Source: Paeniglutamicibacter terrestris (GTDB lineage: Bacteria > Actinomycetota > Actinomycetes > Actinomycetales > Micrococcaceae). Taken from it: DNA of 64,000 nt. The notes beneath the pieces are model-generated. The model was not told the origin of the DNA, did no database searches, and saw only the letters and a list, made by a program, of their open reading frames with translations. Positions within the stretch are counted from its first letter, which is position 1. The number at the start of each line of letters is the position of its first letter. The DNA is taken from NCBI RefSeq assembly GCF_012271785.1, contig NZ_JAAWVT010000002.1, forward strand, positions 1 through 64,000, read 5' to 3'. This document shows positions 54,609 through 63,550 of the stretch, piece by piece. The position numbers and the translations under genes were made by a program.

Positions 54609-55808
54609 CTACTTGGCTTCGCCCAGCAGTGCTGCCAGTCGGCCCACACCCTCGGCTAGATCTTCGTCACCGAGTGCGTAGGACATGCGGATGTAGCCGG
54701 AGGGGCCGAAGGCCTCACCCGGGACCACCGCAACCTCGGCCTGTTCCAGGATCAGCGCGGCAAGCTCGGCACTGGTGGCCGGAACGATGCCACGGATTTC
54801 GCGACCGAGCAGGCCGCGGACATCCGAGTAGGCGTAAAAAGCACCCTCGGGCACCGGGCAATTCACTCCGTCGATGGCGTTCAGGGCCGAAACCATGGCC
54901 TTGCGACGACGGTCAAAGGCGGTGCGCATCTGCGCCACGGCGTCCAACGGACCAGAGACGGCGGCCAGAGCTGCGATCTGCGAGACGTTCGAGACGTTCG
55001 AGGTGGCATGTGACTGCAGGTTGGTGGCGGCCTTGATGACATCAAGTGGCCCGGCCATCCATCCCACGCGCCAGCCGGTCATGGCGTAGGTCTTCGCCAC
55101 ACCGTTCAGGATGATGACCTTGTCGCCCAGCTCCGGTGCTGCCGTGGCGATCGACGTGAAGACCGCGTCGTCATAGGTCAGGTGCTCGTAAATCTCATCG
55201 GTAATAACCCAGAGGTCCTTCGATGCTGCCCAGCGGCCAATCTCTGCAACCTGCTCGGGCGAGTACACCGCACCGGTCGGGTTTGACGGCGAAACAAAGA
55301 GCAACACCTTGGACTTCGGGGTTACCGCGGCCTCAAGCTGCTCGATGGTGACCTTGTAACCCTGCTCCGGCCCGGCAAATACCTCAACGGGCACGCCGCC
55401 GGCCAAACGGATGGCCTCCGGGTAGGTGGTCCAGTACGGGGCCGGCAGAATGACTTCGTCTCCCGGATCCAGCAGCGTGGCAAACGCGTTGTATACGGCC
55501 TGCTTGCCACCATTGGTCACCATCACCTGGGACGCATCAAGCTGGTAACCAGAGTCACGCATGGTTTTTTCGGCAATGGCGGCACGTAGCTCCGGCAGTC
55601 CGGCCGCGGGGGAGTAGCGGTGGTACTTGGGGTTACGGGCCGCGGCAACTGCTGCCTCAACGATGTAATCGGGGGTGGGGAAATCCGGCTCACCGGCACC
55701 AAAGCCGATGACGGGACGCCCCGCCGCCTTCAGTGCCTTGGCCTTGGCGTCTACGGCCAGAGTTGCGGATTCTGCAATGGACCCGATACGTCGGGAAATG
55801 CGTGCCAT
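54609..55808 (-). CDS. aspC: PLP-dependent aspartate aminotransferase
   Basis: 399 residues, class I/II aminotransferase. Visible: [39 protein letters not shown], the Asp of ITDEIYEHL and the PLP lysine of [16 protein letters not shown]. It most likely interconverts aspartate and oxaloacetate. AGGAAG sits before the ATG of MARISRR; a longer frame runs upstream but holds no conserved sequence. Its place upstream of the tRNA-Trp-secE region is common in the family. Confidence 0.92.
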   Translation of the reverse strand: MARISRRIGSIAESATLAVDAKAKALKAAGRPVIGFGAGEPDFPTPDYIVEAAVAAARNPKYHRYSPAAGLPELRAAIAEKTMRDSGYQLDASQVMVTNGGKQAVYNAFATLLDPGDEVILPAPYWTTYPEAIRLAGGVPVEVFAGPEQGYKVTIEQLEAAVTPKSKVLLFVSPSNPTGAVYSPEQVAEIGRWAASKDLWVITDEIYEHLTYDDAVFTSIATAAPELGDKVIILNGVAKTYAMTGWRVGWMAGPLDVIKAATNLQSHATSNVSNVSQIAALAAVSGPLDAVAQMRTAFDRRRKAMVSALNAIDGVNCPVPEGAFYAYSDVRGLLGREIRGIVPATSAELAALILEQAEVAVVPGEAFGPSGYIRMSYALGDEDLAEGVGRLAALLGEAK

Positions 55809-55948
55809 GTCGTCGCTTCCTGAAGGGATGAGGAAAGGTGGTGGAAATACGTATGGACTCAGCTTAGTCGGCAGCGAGGTGGCAGCGCGATTAATGGTTG
55901 TAACAGCCGGGAGTATGAAGGGGCCCGGCGCGGAGTCAGCGACGGAGG

Positions 55949-56527
55949 CTACTGGCCGATTTCCTTGCCATAGCGCGAGCGATGTAGCTCGTTGGCCGCC
56001 GTGAGCGCTGAATCGCGTTCGGGTTGCTGGTTTTTCACCTGGTGCCACTGGAAATAGGCTGCGGACATCAGGAATACCACCGGGGTGATGACAAAGGGAA
56101 GGAACAGCACTCCGTCATAGGCGATCATGCCGAATTGGGCCCCGGCGGTGAGCACCAGCAGGCTGGTTCCCACCCACATCAGCAGGTTGGTACTCAGGCG
56201 CATGGCCCAGATGATCAGTCCGATGCCCAGGTACCAGGACAGAGGAAGGGCAGATCGGAAGGAGATCACCGACACGCTCGCCGCCAGTAACAATTGCAGG
56301 ACCATGATCCCGCGCAGTTCCTTGCGTCCGCGCAGAGCCACCCACAGACCGGCGGCGATCAGCAGCGGGACGGCGGCCAATAGCAGATGCGGCAATAGTG
56401 CCTCTGCGCTGGAATAGCGGGCGGTGATCCTCAAGATCGCATCAAGCACCGAACCGCCCGCAAAGACAAAAATAACCAGGGCAATGGACTGGCCAGGGCC
56501 GAGGGCCTGTGGTTTGGTGGGGAGCAT
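55949..56527 (-). CDS. Membrane protein, unknown
   Basis: 192 residues with about six transmembrane segments and a polar C-terminal tail ([26 protein letters not shown]). No family is recognised. The ATG lies 6 nt after TAGGTT, so the message is probably leaderless. It is followed at 140 nt by aspC on the same strand. Confidence 0.68.
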   Translation of the reverse strand: MLPTKPQALGPGQSIALVIFVFAGGSVLDAILRITARYSSAEALLPHLLLAAVPLLIAAGLWVALRGRKELRGIMVLQLLLAASVSVISFRSALPLSWYLGIGLIIWAMRLSTNLLMWVGTSLLVLTAGAQFGMIAYDGVLFLPFVITPVVFLMSAAYFQWHQVKNQQPERDSALTAANELHRSRYGKEIGQ

Positions 56528-56700
56528 GTACTCAACCTAACAGTGAGTACGAGGCAGTAAAAAAGACCGAGATTTCGTGCTTGAACACCTCGGTTCGACA
56601 ATCAGCACATTCTTTGAGTAGACTTGTTCCTCGGTGTTGGAAAACATCTGGATCACCAAGTCCGATAAGGATTTTAGTGGTTCACGAGCATCTCGCTCGA

Positions 56701-56773
56701 AGGGTAGTGGCGCAATTGGTAGCGCAGCGGTCTCCAAAACCGCAGGTTGCAGGTTCGAGTCCTGTCTGCCCTG
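56701..56773 (+). tRNA. tRNA-Trp (CCA)
   Basis: 73 nt. AGGGTAG/CTGCCCT acceptor, anticodon stem GCGGT/ACCGC around CTCCAAA (anticodon CCA), T-loop GGTTCGAGTCC. Its location just before secE is conserved in actinobacteria. Confidence 0.97.
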
Positions 56774-56889
56774 CGCAGTAGCAATCATCTACGGTTGCTC
56801 GGCGAATATTCACGTCACGGTGTGTTGTGGTCAATACGGCTGCAGCACACCGTGGCTGTTTCAAGTGGGATAATCTGAAACGAGGAACC

Positions 56890-57156
56890 GTGACCGAAAC
56901 GACTGCGAGCGATTCGCATGGCGCTGGACACAATAAGAAGCCGTCCAAGGCCGGTTTCTTTGCGGGTCTTGCTCTCTTCTTCCGACAGATGATTTCTGAA
57001 CTGAAGAAGGTCGTCACCCCGACCCGCAGCGAGCTAGTCAACTACACGTTGGTTGTCATCGGCTTCGTGGTGTTGATGATGGTGATCATTTCCGCTCTGG
57101 ACTTCGTGTTCGGCAACGGATCGATTTTGATCTTCACCAATTCGCCCGAACAGTAA
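56890..57156 (+). CDS. secE: Preprotein translocase subunit SecE
   Basis: 88 residues. Charged N-terminus, the conserved amphipathic helix FFRQMISELKKVVTPTRSEL and one C-terminal transmembrane helix (about 50-72). Essential part of SecYEG. The GTG start has GAGGA just before it. It follows tRNA-Trp and precedes nusG by 57 nt, the normal order. TAATCT at about 56873 may be its -10. Confidence 0.94.
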   Translation: MTETTASDSHGAGHNKKPSKAGFFAGLALFFRQMISELKKVVTPTRSELVNYTLVVIGFVVLMMVIISALDFVFGNGSILIFTNSPEQ

Positions 57157-57213
57157 CGCGCGAGCATTCGCCCCAAACTTCTGGTGAACCAGTAACAGAA
57201 AGCAGGAACCGCA

Positions 57214-57969
57214 GTGTCCGAGCAGGAACTCGAACCGCAGGCCACCGAGAATCTCGAAGGCCAGGCCGTAGAGGTTGATACCGAAGAGGTGTCGATCGAT
57301 TCCGTCGTTTCCGAGGACGCCGAGCAGGCTCCCGAGGTTGAAGCAGCCGAGGAAACCCCGGCCGTGGATCCCATCGAAGAATTCCGTACGCAGCTTCGCC
57401 GTCAGCCCGGCGACTGGTACGTCATCCACTCTTACGCAGGTTACGAAAACCGCGTCAAGGTCAACCTTGAAACCCGCATCCAGACCCTGGGCATGGACGA
57501 ATTCATTTATGAAATTCAGGTCCCCATGGAAGAAGTTGTGGAAATCAAGAACACCACACGCAAGATCGTGCGCCGTGTTCGTATCCCCGGCTACGTTCTG
57601 GTCCGTATGGAACTGACCGACGCCTCGTGGGGTGCCGTTCGACACACTCCGGGTGTTACCGGCTTCGTGGGCAACGCTCACAACCCGGATCCGCTGCGCC
57701 TCGAGGAAGTCTTCTCGATGCTGGCTCACACCATCGTGACCGAAGAAGAAGGCGAGCACTCGAAGGCGGGCCGCGCCCCGATCACCGAGGTCAACGTCGA
57801 CTTTGAGGTTGGCGAATCCGTCATCGTCAACGACGGTCCGTTTGAAACGCTGCCGGCAACGATCAGCGAGATCAAGCTCGAATCCTCCACGATGGTCGTT
57901 CTGGTGTCGATCTTCGAACGTGAGACCCCCGTGACCCTGTCGTTCAGCCAGGTCACCAAGATCGCGTAA
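57214..57969 (+). CDS. nusG: Transcription termination/antitermination factor NusG
   Basis: 251 residues: an acidic N-terminal extension (about 1-60) typical of actinobacteria, the NGN domain beginning at [15 protein letters not shown], and the C-terminal KOW domain ([21 protein letters not shown]). It binds RNA polymerase and links it to ribosome or Rho. GTG start with GCAGGA upstream. Confidence 0.96.
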   Translation: MSEQELEPQATENLEGQAVEVDTEEVSIDSVVSEDAEQAPEVEAAEETPAVDPIEEFRTQLRRQPGDWYVIHSYAGYENRVKVNLETRIQTLGMDEFIYEIQVPMEEVVEIKNTTRKIVRRVRIPGYVLVRMELTDASWGAVRHTPGVTGFVGNAHNPDPLRLEEVFSMLAHTIVTEEEGEHSKAGRAPITEVNVDFEVGESVIVNDGPFETLPATISEIKLESSTMVVLVSIFERETPVTLSFSQVTKIA

Positions 57970-57988
57970 CATTTAAACTTCGTGCCTA

Positions 57989-58076
57989 TCCCCGGATGCT
58001 TTACCGGGGTATGACACGGTTCTGATCGCCGCGCCACGGCGATCAACCCCCCGAGGCACGCTCCTGTGCAACGGGG
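57989..58076 (+). promoter_or_regulatory. Structured leader of the rplK-rplA unit
   Basis: Three hairpins in the 130 nt before rplK: CCCCGG/CCGGGG at 57990-58009, GATCGCCG/CGGCGATC at 58024-58044, and a third from CCCC near 58047 to GGGG near 58076. L11-operon leaders often bind ribosomal protein L1; whether this one does is not shown. Confidence 0.4.
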
Positions 58077-58101
58077 CCACGCAATAGAAGAAGGACCCGA
58101 C

Positions 58102-58533
58102 ATGGCCCCCAAGAAAAAGGTCACCGGACTCATCAAGCTGCAGATCCAGGCAGGCGCCGCCAACCCGGCACCGCCGATTGGTCCGGCGCTTGGTCAGCAC
58201 GGCGTCAACATCATGGAATTCTGCAAGGCGTACAACGCCGCCACCGAGTCGCAGCGCGGCAACGTGGTTCCGGTTGAAATTACTGTCTACGAAGACCGTT
58301 CCTTCACCTTCGTCACCAAGACTCCTCCGGCAGCCGAGCTCATCAAAAAGGCTGCAGGCGTCACCAAGGGTTCAGCTACCCCGCACACCGTCAAGGTTGC
58401 CAAGCTGACTCAGGCTCAGGCCGAAGAGATCGCCGCTGTGAAGATGGAAGATCTTAACGCCAACGACATCAAGGCTGCAGCCTTGATCATCGCCGGCACC
58501 GCCCGCTCGATGGGCATCACCGTAGAAGGCTAA
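58102..58533 (+). CDS. rplK: Ribosomal protein L11
   Basis: 143 residues, the standard length. [28 protein letters not shown] and the C-terminal RNA-binding domain ending [11 protein letters not shown] are diagnostic. Part of the GTPase-associated centre. GAAGGA precedes the ATG. Confidence 0.98.
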
Positions 58534-58693
58534 TTCCGCCTTTTACACCCGCGTCGCTAGTTTTCTAGTAACGCAACCCCATGACAAAGAAGACGATGTG
58601 GAATCATCCGGAATCATCCGGTGCCCCTCATCGCAAGTGGCAGGGTCCAGCGCGATCCAATGATGACCACGACTGCATAAGGAGAAAAAGCAG

Positions 58694-59401
58694 ATGGCAA
58701 AGCGCAGTAAAGCATTCGTAGCCGCCGCGGCTAAGATCGAAGAAGACAAGTTCTACGCTCCGGCCGAGGCAGTTGCCCTGGCCAAGGAGATCGCCTTCTC
58801 GAAGGCTGACGAGACCGTTGAGGTTGCATTCCGCCTCAGCGTTGATCCCCGCAAGGCCGATCAGATGGTTCGCGGTACCGTAATCCTTCCGCACGGCACC
58901 GGCAAGACCGCCCGCGTGGTTGTCTTCGCAAACGGCGAAAAGGCAGAAGCTGCAATCGCAGCCGGCGCCGACTTCGTTGGCTCGGACGACCTGATCGCTA
59001 AGATCGCTGGCGGCTGGACCGACTTCGACGCAGCAGTTGCTACCCCTGACCTCATGGGCAAGGTTGGCCGTTTGGGTAAGGTCTTGGGTCCTCGTAACCT
59101 GATGCCGAACCCGAAGACCGGTACCGTGACCATGGATGTCGCCAAGGCCGTCAACGAGATCAAGGGTGGCAAGATCGACTTCCGCGTCGACAAACACTCG
59201 AACCTGCACTTCATCATCGGCAAGGTTTCTTTCGATGCTCAGAAGCTCGCAGAGAACTACGCAGCAGCACTGGACGAGGTGCTTCGTTTGAAGCCTTCCT
59301 CTTCCAAGGGCCGCTACATCTCCAAGGCTACCGTTGCTTCCACCTTCGGCCCGGGCATCCCGGTCGATTCGAACGTAACCCGCGTTCTTTCCGAGGCATA
59401 A
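58694..59401 (+). CDS. rplA: Ribosomal protein L1
   Basis: 235 residues. Typical L1 segments [45 protein letters not shown] and the ending [14 protein letters not shown]. It binds the L1 stalk and may repress its operon. AAGGAG precedes the ATG. A tandem 11-bp repeat (GGAATCATCCG) is in the leader at about 58600. Confidence 0.98.
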   Translation: MAKRSKAFVAAAAKIEEDKFYAPAEAVALAKEIAFSKADETVEVAFRLSVDPRKADQMVRGTVILPHGTGKTARVVVFANGEKAEAAIAAGADFVGSDDLIAKIAGGWTDFDAAVATPDLMGKVGRLGKVLGPRNLMPNPKTGTVTMDVAKAVNEIKGGKIDFRVDKHSNLHFIIGKVSFDAQKLAENYAAALDEVLRLKPSSSKGRYISKATVASTFGPGIPVDSNVTRVLSEA

Positions 59402-59417
59402 TAACGCCTCATCGTTT

Positions 59418-59462
59418 CGAACCCGGTACCAACCTCCTTTTGGGGGATTGGTACCGGGTTCG
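59418..59462 (+). terminator. Terminator after rplA
   Basis: 15-bp stem CGAACCCGGTACCAA with its complement and an additional inner CCTCC/GGGG pairing. Confidence 0.8.
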
Positions 59463-60200
59463 GTCGTTTAACCACCGAATCGGAGTCAATTCGCGGGTCC
59501 TGACTCGTGTGCCCGACATGTCCCACGCGTTCGCTGGCCGTATCCCTTAGCCCGGCTGGTTCGCCGGCTGGTTGCGCACCACCACGAGCTACACGTTCCG
59601 TTGCTGTAGCGCTCCAAGTAGCTCCATGAGGCACTGCTACCGCCCATAGCCTCCACCGTGCGTCCGCCTCCACGGTGCATCGTGCCAATGCACCGCCTAA
59701 CGTCGCACCGTGACGCTGAGCGTTGGCCATCGGCGCCTCGCAGGTCGGCCATGCTGGCGGTGGACCTGCGAATTCCAGTGAGACCTAACTCGAATCTAAA
59801 GCAGCGGGCTGATTGGGCGCTCGGCCGTGCTGGTCATGACCAAACCTCGGAACGAGGTCAGCGGTCGTGAGATTCCTAGCCCTGGCAGGTTCCTTCAGGA
59901 CGTGATCGTCGTGAATCTGAGCTGGCCAGCGGTCTCGTATCGGCCAGTGCCAGCCACGGCGAAGATCTTCATCGGCCGTCACGGACCACCTACGTGCCGG
60001 CGCCCTAGAATGGCGGGGTTGACCTGTTGGTTCGAAGTATCACCAGGGGCGGCACAATTTCCCGAAAGACTTCCTGAATAGCCCGTGCGCTCGCTTGGTG
60101 CCGGGGGAGTGGTGAGGCTTCGAGAAGCCTCGCCTTTGGATAGTCGCAACGGCGTGTGGCTTCTTCCCTGTCATCGATGTCCATGCTTTCCGCCGAGGTG
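59463..60200. other. Gene-free stretch between rplA and the 6C-like RNA
   Basis: About 740 nt. Open frames are short, run in all six frames and lack family motifs or ribosome sites. A GAGGCTTC-GA-GAAGCCTC palindrome lies near 60115-60132. This may be decayed gene sequence or carry unrecognised RNA. Confidence 0.5.
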
Positions 60201-60201
60201 A

Positions 60202-60229
60202 TTGTGCGTATGCCCTTGAATGATAGAGT
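60202..60229 (+). promoter_or_regulatory. Possible promoter of the 6C-like RNA
   Basis: TTGTGC (60202-60207), 16 nt, TAGAGT (60224-60229), putting the start near 60236 at the head of the first hairpin. Confidence 0.45.
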
Positions 60230-60235
60230 TGATTC

Positions 60236-60414
60236 GTCACGATTTGATCGTGACGGGTGATTCGTTCACCATGTGCTCCATGGCGGAGACCCCAAGCCCC
60301 GCCCCGAGCACATTACCGCAGCAATGCGTTCCCCCAAGTTGCATTGCTGCACAGGTAGGCTCCTCCCTTCCGCTATCCCCCAAGTTGCGGAACCCGAGGG
60401 GCCTACCGCTTTTA
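60236..60414 (+). ncRNA. 6C-like RNA with three C-rich-loop hairpins
   Basis: Hairpin B (60318-60350) has a 10-bp stem, GCAGCAATGC/GCATTGCTGC, and loop GTTCCCCCAAGTT. Hairpin C (60354-60407) has a 12-bp outer and 6-bp inner stem and loop TATCCCCCAAGTT, and ends in CTTTT. This is the two C-loop hairpin layout of actinobacterial 6C RNA (B11 in mycobacteria). Upstream, hairpin A (60271-60313) also exposes CCCCAAG, and two small hairpins (60235-60255, 60256-60270) precede it. The 5' end is inferred from the promoter match. Confidence 0.8.
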
Positions 60415-60458
60415 ACAATTAGGTCCGTGAGGGGTAACGCGGAACACCTCTCACCGAT

Positions 60459-60487
60459 TTGTTCCGTCGCTGGCACACTGCTAGGCT
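60459..60487 (+). promoter_or_regulatory. Promoter of rplJ-rplL
   Basis: TTGTTC (60459-60464), 17 nt, TAGGCT (60482-60487). The transcription start would lie near 60494, at the edge of the L10 leader. Confidence 0.65.
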
Positions 60488-60494
60488 TGTGAAT

Positions 60495-60600
60495 ACCGAA
60501 GACCGTCGGTCGAGAATTACTGCTTATGCGGTGAGACTCTGAAAGTCCCACAAAGGACGACCTGCGCAGGTGAACGAAGTGAATTTCTCGCAAGTATTTG
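60495..60600 (+). ncRNA. L10 leader (ribosomal protein L10 autoregulatory RNA)
   Basis: Contains the conserved leader parts: the CCGAAGACCG-type opening and the highly conserved GACCTGCGCAGGTGAACGAAG kink-turn region (60559-60579), where L10(L12)4 binds to repress rplJL. Spacing to rplJ is as expected in actinobacteria. Confidence 0.85.
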
Positions 60601-60609
60601 CGTGCTTTC

Positions 60610-60639
60610 CGCCCCGTGCATCTGCATGGGGCGTTTTTT
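60610..60639 (+). terminator. Attenuator hairpin in the rplJ leader
   Basis: CGCCCCGTGCA and TGCATGGGGCG form an 11-bp stem directly followed by TTTTTT, after the L10 leader and before rplJ, so it can stop transcription when L10 is in excess. Confidence 0.8.
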
Positions 60640-60703
60640 ATGTCAGTACTCCTGGCCGGGCTGGATCGACTGGTTATCAGATCTATACCCCGGAAGGAGT
60701 GTT

Positions 60704-61258
60704 ATGGCAACGCCGACTAAGGTTTCCGCAGTAGAGGAAATCACCGCCGACTTCAAGGAGTCGACCGCCGCTGTCCTGACCGAATACCGTGGGCTTACTG
60801 TTGCGCAGCTCAAGCAGCTTCGCCGCTCACTTGGTGCAGATACCAAGTACGCGGTTGTGAAGAACACCTTGACTGGTCTCGCAGCAAAGGAAGCCGGCAT
60901 CGAAGCATTCGAAGGCCAGCTTGCTGGCCCGACTGCAATCGCCTTTATTAAGGGCGACGCAGTTGCTGCCGCTAAGAGCCTCACGGATTTCGCTAAGGAC
61001 AACAAGCAGCTCATCATCAAGACCGGTTACTTCGAGGGCAAGGCCCTTGACGCAACCGAGGTTGCCGCCCTGGCTGCCCTTGAATCCCGTGAGTTCCAGC
61101 TGGCACGTGTTGCCGGTGTGCTGCAGGCTCCGGCATCCGCCGCTGTCCGCACCATCGAAGCACTGCGCGTCAAGCTCGAAGAAGCAAACGGTGGCGCTGC
61201 TGAAGCACCTGCCGAGGCCGAGGCACCTGCTGCCGAAGCCGCCACCGAAGAAGCCTAA
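60704..61258 (+). CDS. rplJ: Ribosomal protein L10
   Basis: 184 residues. TEYRGLTVAQLKQLRRSLG and KNTLTGLAAKEAG are the rRNA-binding parts. The C-terminal helix carries an Ala/Glu-rich tail (about 165-184). GGAAGGAG precedes the ATG. Together with L7/L12 it forms the ribosomal stalk and binds its own leader RNA. Confidence 0.98.
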   Translation: MATPTKVSAVEEITADFKESTAAVLTEYRGLTVAQLKQLRRSLGADTKYAVVKNTLTGLAAKEAGIEAFEGQLAGPTAIAFIKGDAVAAAKSLTDFAKDNKQLIIKTGYFEGKALDATEVAALAALESREFQLARVAGVLQAPASAAVRTIEALRVKLEEANGGAAEAPAEAEAPAAEAATEEA

Positions 61259-61326
61259 GCTTTCTTCAACCCCTCACTCAAGTAACTTGCGGCGCGTAAG
61301 TGCCGCCGACGGAAAGGCTGCCCATC

Positions 61327-61698
61327 ATGGCTAAGCTGTCCACCGAAGAGCTCTTGGAAGCCTTCAAGGAAATGACCATCATCGAACTCTCCGAGTTCGT
61401 AAAGACCTTCGAGGAGACCTTCGACGTCTCCGCAGCTGCTGTTGCAGTTGCCGGCCCGGCCGCTGGTGCCGCTGAAGCCGAAGAGCAGACTGAATTCGAC
61501 GTTATCCTCGAAGCAGCCGGCGACAAGAAGATCGCAGTTATCAAGGAAGTTCGCGCCCTGACTTCGTTGGGTCTGAAGGAAGCCAAGGAGGTCGTTGATT
61601 CGGCTCCTAAGGCTGTCCTGGAAGGCGCCACCAAGGAAGCCGCAGAGAAGGCAAAGGAAGCCCTCGAGGCTGCCGGCGCTACCGTTACTGTCAAGTAA
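61327..61698 (+). CDS. rplL: Ribosomal protein L7/L12
   Basis: 123 residues. N-terminal dimerisation domain ([30 protein letters not shown]), Ala/Gly-rich hinge (about 35-55), and C-terminal domain with [24 protein letters not shown]. It recruits translation GTPases. It follows rplJ by 68 nt. Confidence 0.98.
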   Translation: MAKLSTEELLEAFKEMTIIELSEFVKTFEETFDVSAAAVAVAGPAAGAAEAEEQTEFDVILEAAGDKKIAVIKEVRALTSLGLKEAKEVVDSAPKAVLEGATKEAAEKAKEALEAAGATVTVK

Positions 61699-61713
61699 CT
61701 CTTCGCTTCTTAG

Positions 61714-61757
61714 CCGCTGGCCCGCAAAACCGTTTGGTTTTGCGGGCCAGCGGTCTT
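61714..61757 (+). terminator. Terminator after rplJ-rplL
   Basis: 18-bp perfect stem CCGCTGGCCCGCAAAACC with its complement, 4-nt loop GTTT, then TCTTTT. Confidence 0.9.
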
Positions 61758-61890
61758 TTAACTTTGATTTCAAACCTGTGATTTGCTGTGTGTTTCATGA
61801 CTTATCGCCTCCCGACTGAACTTAACCAATGTTCCTTGCTATCGTAGATAACGGATAGATAACGAACGCGAAAATGGTTAGGGTCAATGC

Positions 61891-63084
61891 ATGGCGGGAA
61901 ATGGCACGGCGGTACTTGAAGCCGTACATGAAACCGACCGGATCTCAAACCCGGTAGATCACCCAGTTGTCGCCAAGAAGGCGCCGCGGCTGGGGCTACT
62001 TGATGCGTTACGTTTTGCAGCAGCATTGTTGGTGCTCCTTTTCCACTACACCGCATGGCACCACGGATATTGGGGGACCCCCGAGGCCAAGGATGCATGG
62101 CCGGTACTATCGAGAATCAGCGTGTATGGGAACATGGGCGTCCAGCTCTTTTTCATTATCAGCGGATTCGTCATCCTGCTCTCCGCCTACGGTAAGGGTG
62201 CCGGAAGATTCGTGGGATCCCGTATAGGTCGTCTATATCCTGCCTATTGGGTAGCGGTGCTGGCCACTGGATATCTGGTAATAGTCATGTGGCCGCAGGT
62301 GGGTGCGGGGCTAGGGGTGAAAGAACTGCTGGCCAACCTGACCATGTTCCACCCAGCCATGGAGCTGCGACATATTGACGGCGTTTACTGGACGCTCTGG
62401 GTGGAAATGCGTTTCTATCTGCTCATTCTCGTTCTTATGGTTCTGCGCCTGTTGACCATTCGTGGGATCACCATTCTTGCCGCTACCTGGTCAGTCCTTG
62501 GACTGGCAGCCCATCTCGGCGGTAATGCCCAGGTCGCAACGGACCTGATGAGTGACTACGCGCCGCTGTTTTGTGGCGGAATCCTGATCTTCCTCATCTA
62601 CCGATTCGGTCACAGCATTCTTCGCTGGTCCCTGCTGGTCATGAACGTCGGGATCGCCGCCTATTTCACTGGATTGAAGGGCCCAGTAGAGGCCATGGAA
62701 CTGGTCGGATACGACATTCCTGCGTGGAACTACTGGGTCATTGTGGTGGGGTTGTTCACCGTCATCGCACTTCTGACACTGAGCCCACTACGCAACATCC
62801 AGTGGAAGTTTCTGGCGCTCTTGGGCTCCCTTACCTACCCCGTCTACCTCCTGCACCAGGTATGGGGATGGTGGCTGATTGACCATTTGAATCCGGTACT
62901 CGGAAAGTACGTCACGCTCCCGCTGGTGATCGCTACGGTATTTGCTGCCGCGTACCTGATTCAACGCTTCATCGAACGTCCACTGGCTAAACCACTTGCA
63001 ACGGCCACCACCAACGCGCTGAGCCGTGTTGGATCGAAAATCAGGGATCTGAAGAAATCTAACGAGCCGGTTCTGGGTCGCTAA
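61891..63084 (+). CDS. Membrane acyltransferase (acyltransferase_3 / OafA type)
   Basis: 397 residues, about ten transmembrane helices. It has the catalytic-region LRFAAALLVLLFHY (conserved His), GVQLFFIISGFVI and RIGRLYPAYWVA, typical of the family that O-acylates surface sugars or antibiotics. No SGNH domain is attached. The acceptor is unknown, with no polysaccharide genes near. The ATG follows TAGGGT by 6 nt. Its 3' end overlaps the convergent ybaK gene by 26 nt. Confidence 0.88.
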   Translation: MAGNGTAVLEAVHETDRISNPVDHPVVAKKAPRLGLLDALRFAAALLVLLFHYTAWHHGYWGTPEAKDAWPVLSRISVYGNMGVQLFFIISGFVILLSAYGKGAGRFVGSRIGRLYPAYWVAVLATGYLVIVMWPQVGAGLGVKELLANLTMFHPAMELRHIDGVYWTLWVEMRFYLLILVLMVLRLLTIRGITILAATWSVLGLAAHLGGNAQVATDLMSDYAPLFCGGILIFLIYRFGHSILRWSLLVMNVGIAAYFTGLKGPVEAMELVGYDIPAWNYWVIVVGLFTVIALLTLSPLRNIQWKFLALLGSLTYPVYLLHQVWGWWLIDHLNPVLGKYVTLPLVIATVFAAAYLIQRFIERPLAKPLATATTNALSRVGSKIRDLKKSNEPVLGR

Positions 63085-63550
63085 TATCTGCCAGGGTTGC
63101 CTTCAATGCGTGGATCAACTTCGTTGAATCCACGAATGCTGAGTGGCCATGGGCGCCGGCGCCGAGGCAGATTTGACCGCCGTCGATGCCTAGATCTGCA
63201 TAAACGGGCCACTGCGTTGTTGAGCCCAGCGGCGTGATGGTGCCGCGTTCATACCCTGTGGCCGTGTACGCGACGTCGGCGTGTGGCAGGGACAACTTAT
63301 TGACCCCCAGCAGCGCGCGAAGTTTGGGCCACGAGATCACGCGGTCACCGGGAATCAGGACAAAGAGAAAACTGCCGTCCTTGTGTTTTACGACCAAGGA
63401 TTTCACGATCTTTTCAGGAAGAATCCCCAAGAGAGCCGCAGCCTCCGTGAGACTCGAAGCCGGGCCCCGAGTCACCACCTCGATGTCAAGACCGCGCTGT
63501 GCGGCATCGAGTTTCATGCGTTCGACCCCAGGCGGCAAGATGATGTCCAT
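63059..63550 (-). CDS. YbaK/EbsC-type aminoacyl-tRNA deacylase
   Basis: 163 residues. YbaK/ProX editing domain: EKIVKSLVVKHKDGSFLFVLIPGDRVIS with the conserved Lys, KLSLPHADVAYTATGYERGTITPLG and DLGIDGGQICLGAGAHG. Such proteins hydrolyse mischarged tRNA, for example Cys-tRNA-Pro. No tRNA synthetase is adjacent. Its stop codon lies inside the acyltransferase gene on the opposite strand. Confidence 0.88.
   Translation of the reverse strand: MDIILPPGVERMKLDAAQRGLDIEVVTRGPASSLTEAAALLGILPEKIVKSLVVKHKDGSFLFVLIPGDRVISWPKLRALLGVNKLSLPHADVAYTATGYERGTITPLGSTTQWPVYADLGIDGGQICLGAGAHGHSAFVDSTKLIHALKATLADISDPEPAR

Noticed and set aside
58600-58625. Tandem GGAATCATCCG repeat in the rplA leader as an L1-binding site
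   Set aside because: It does not resemble the known L1 site, and no hairpin forms from it.
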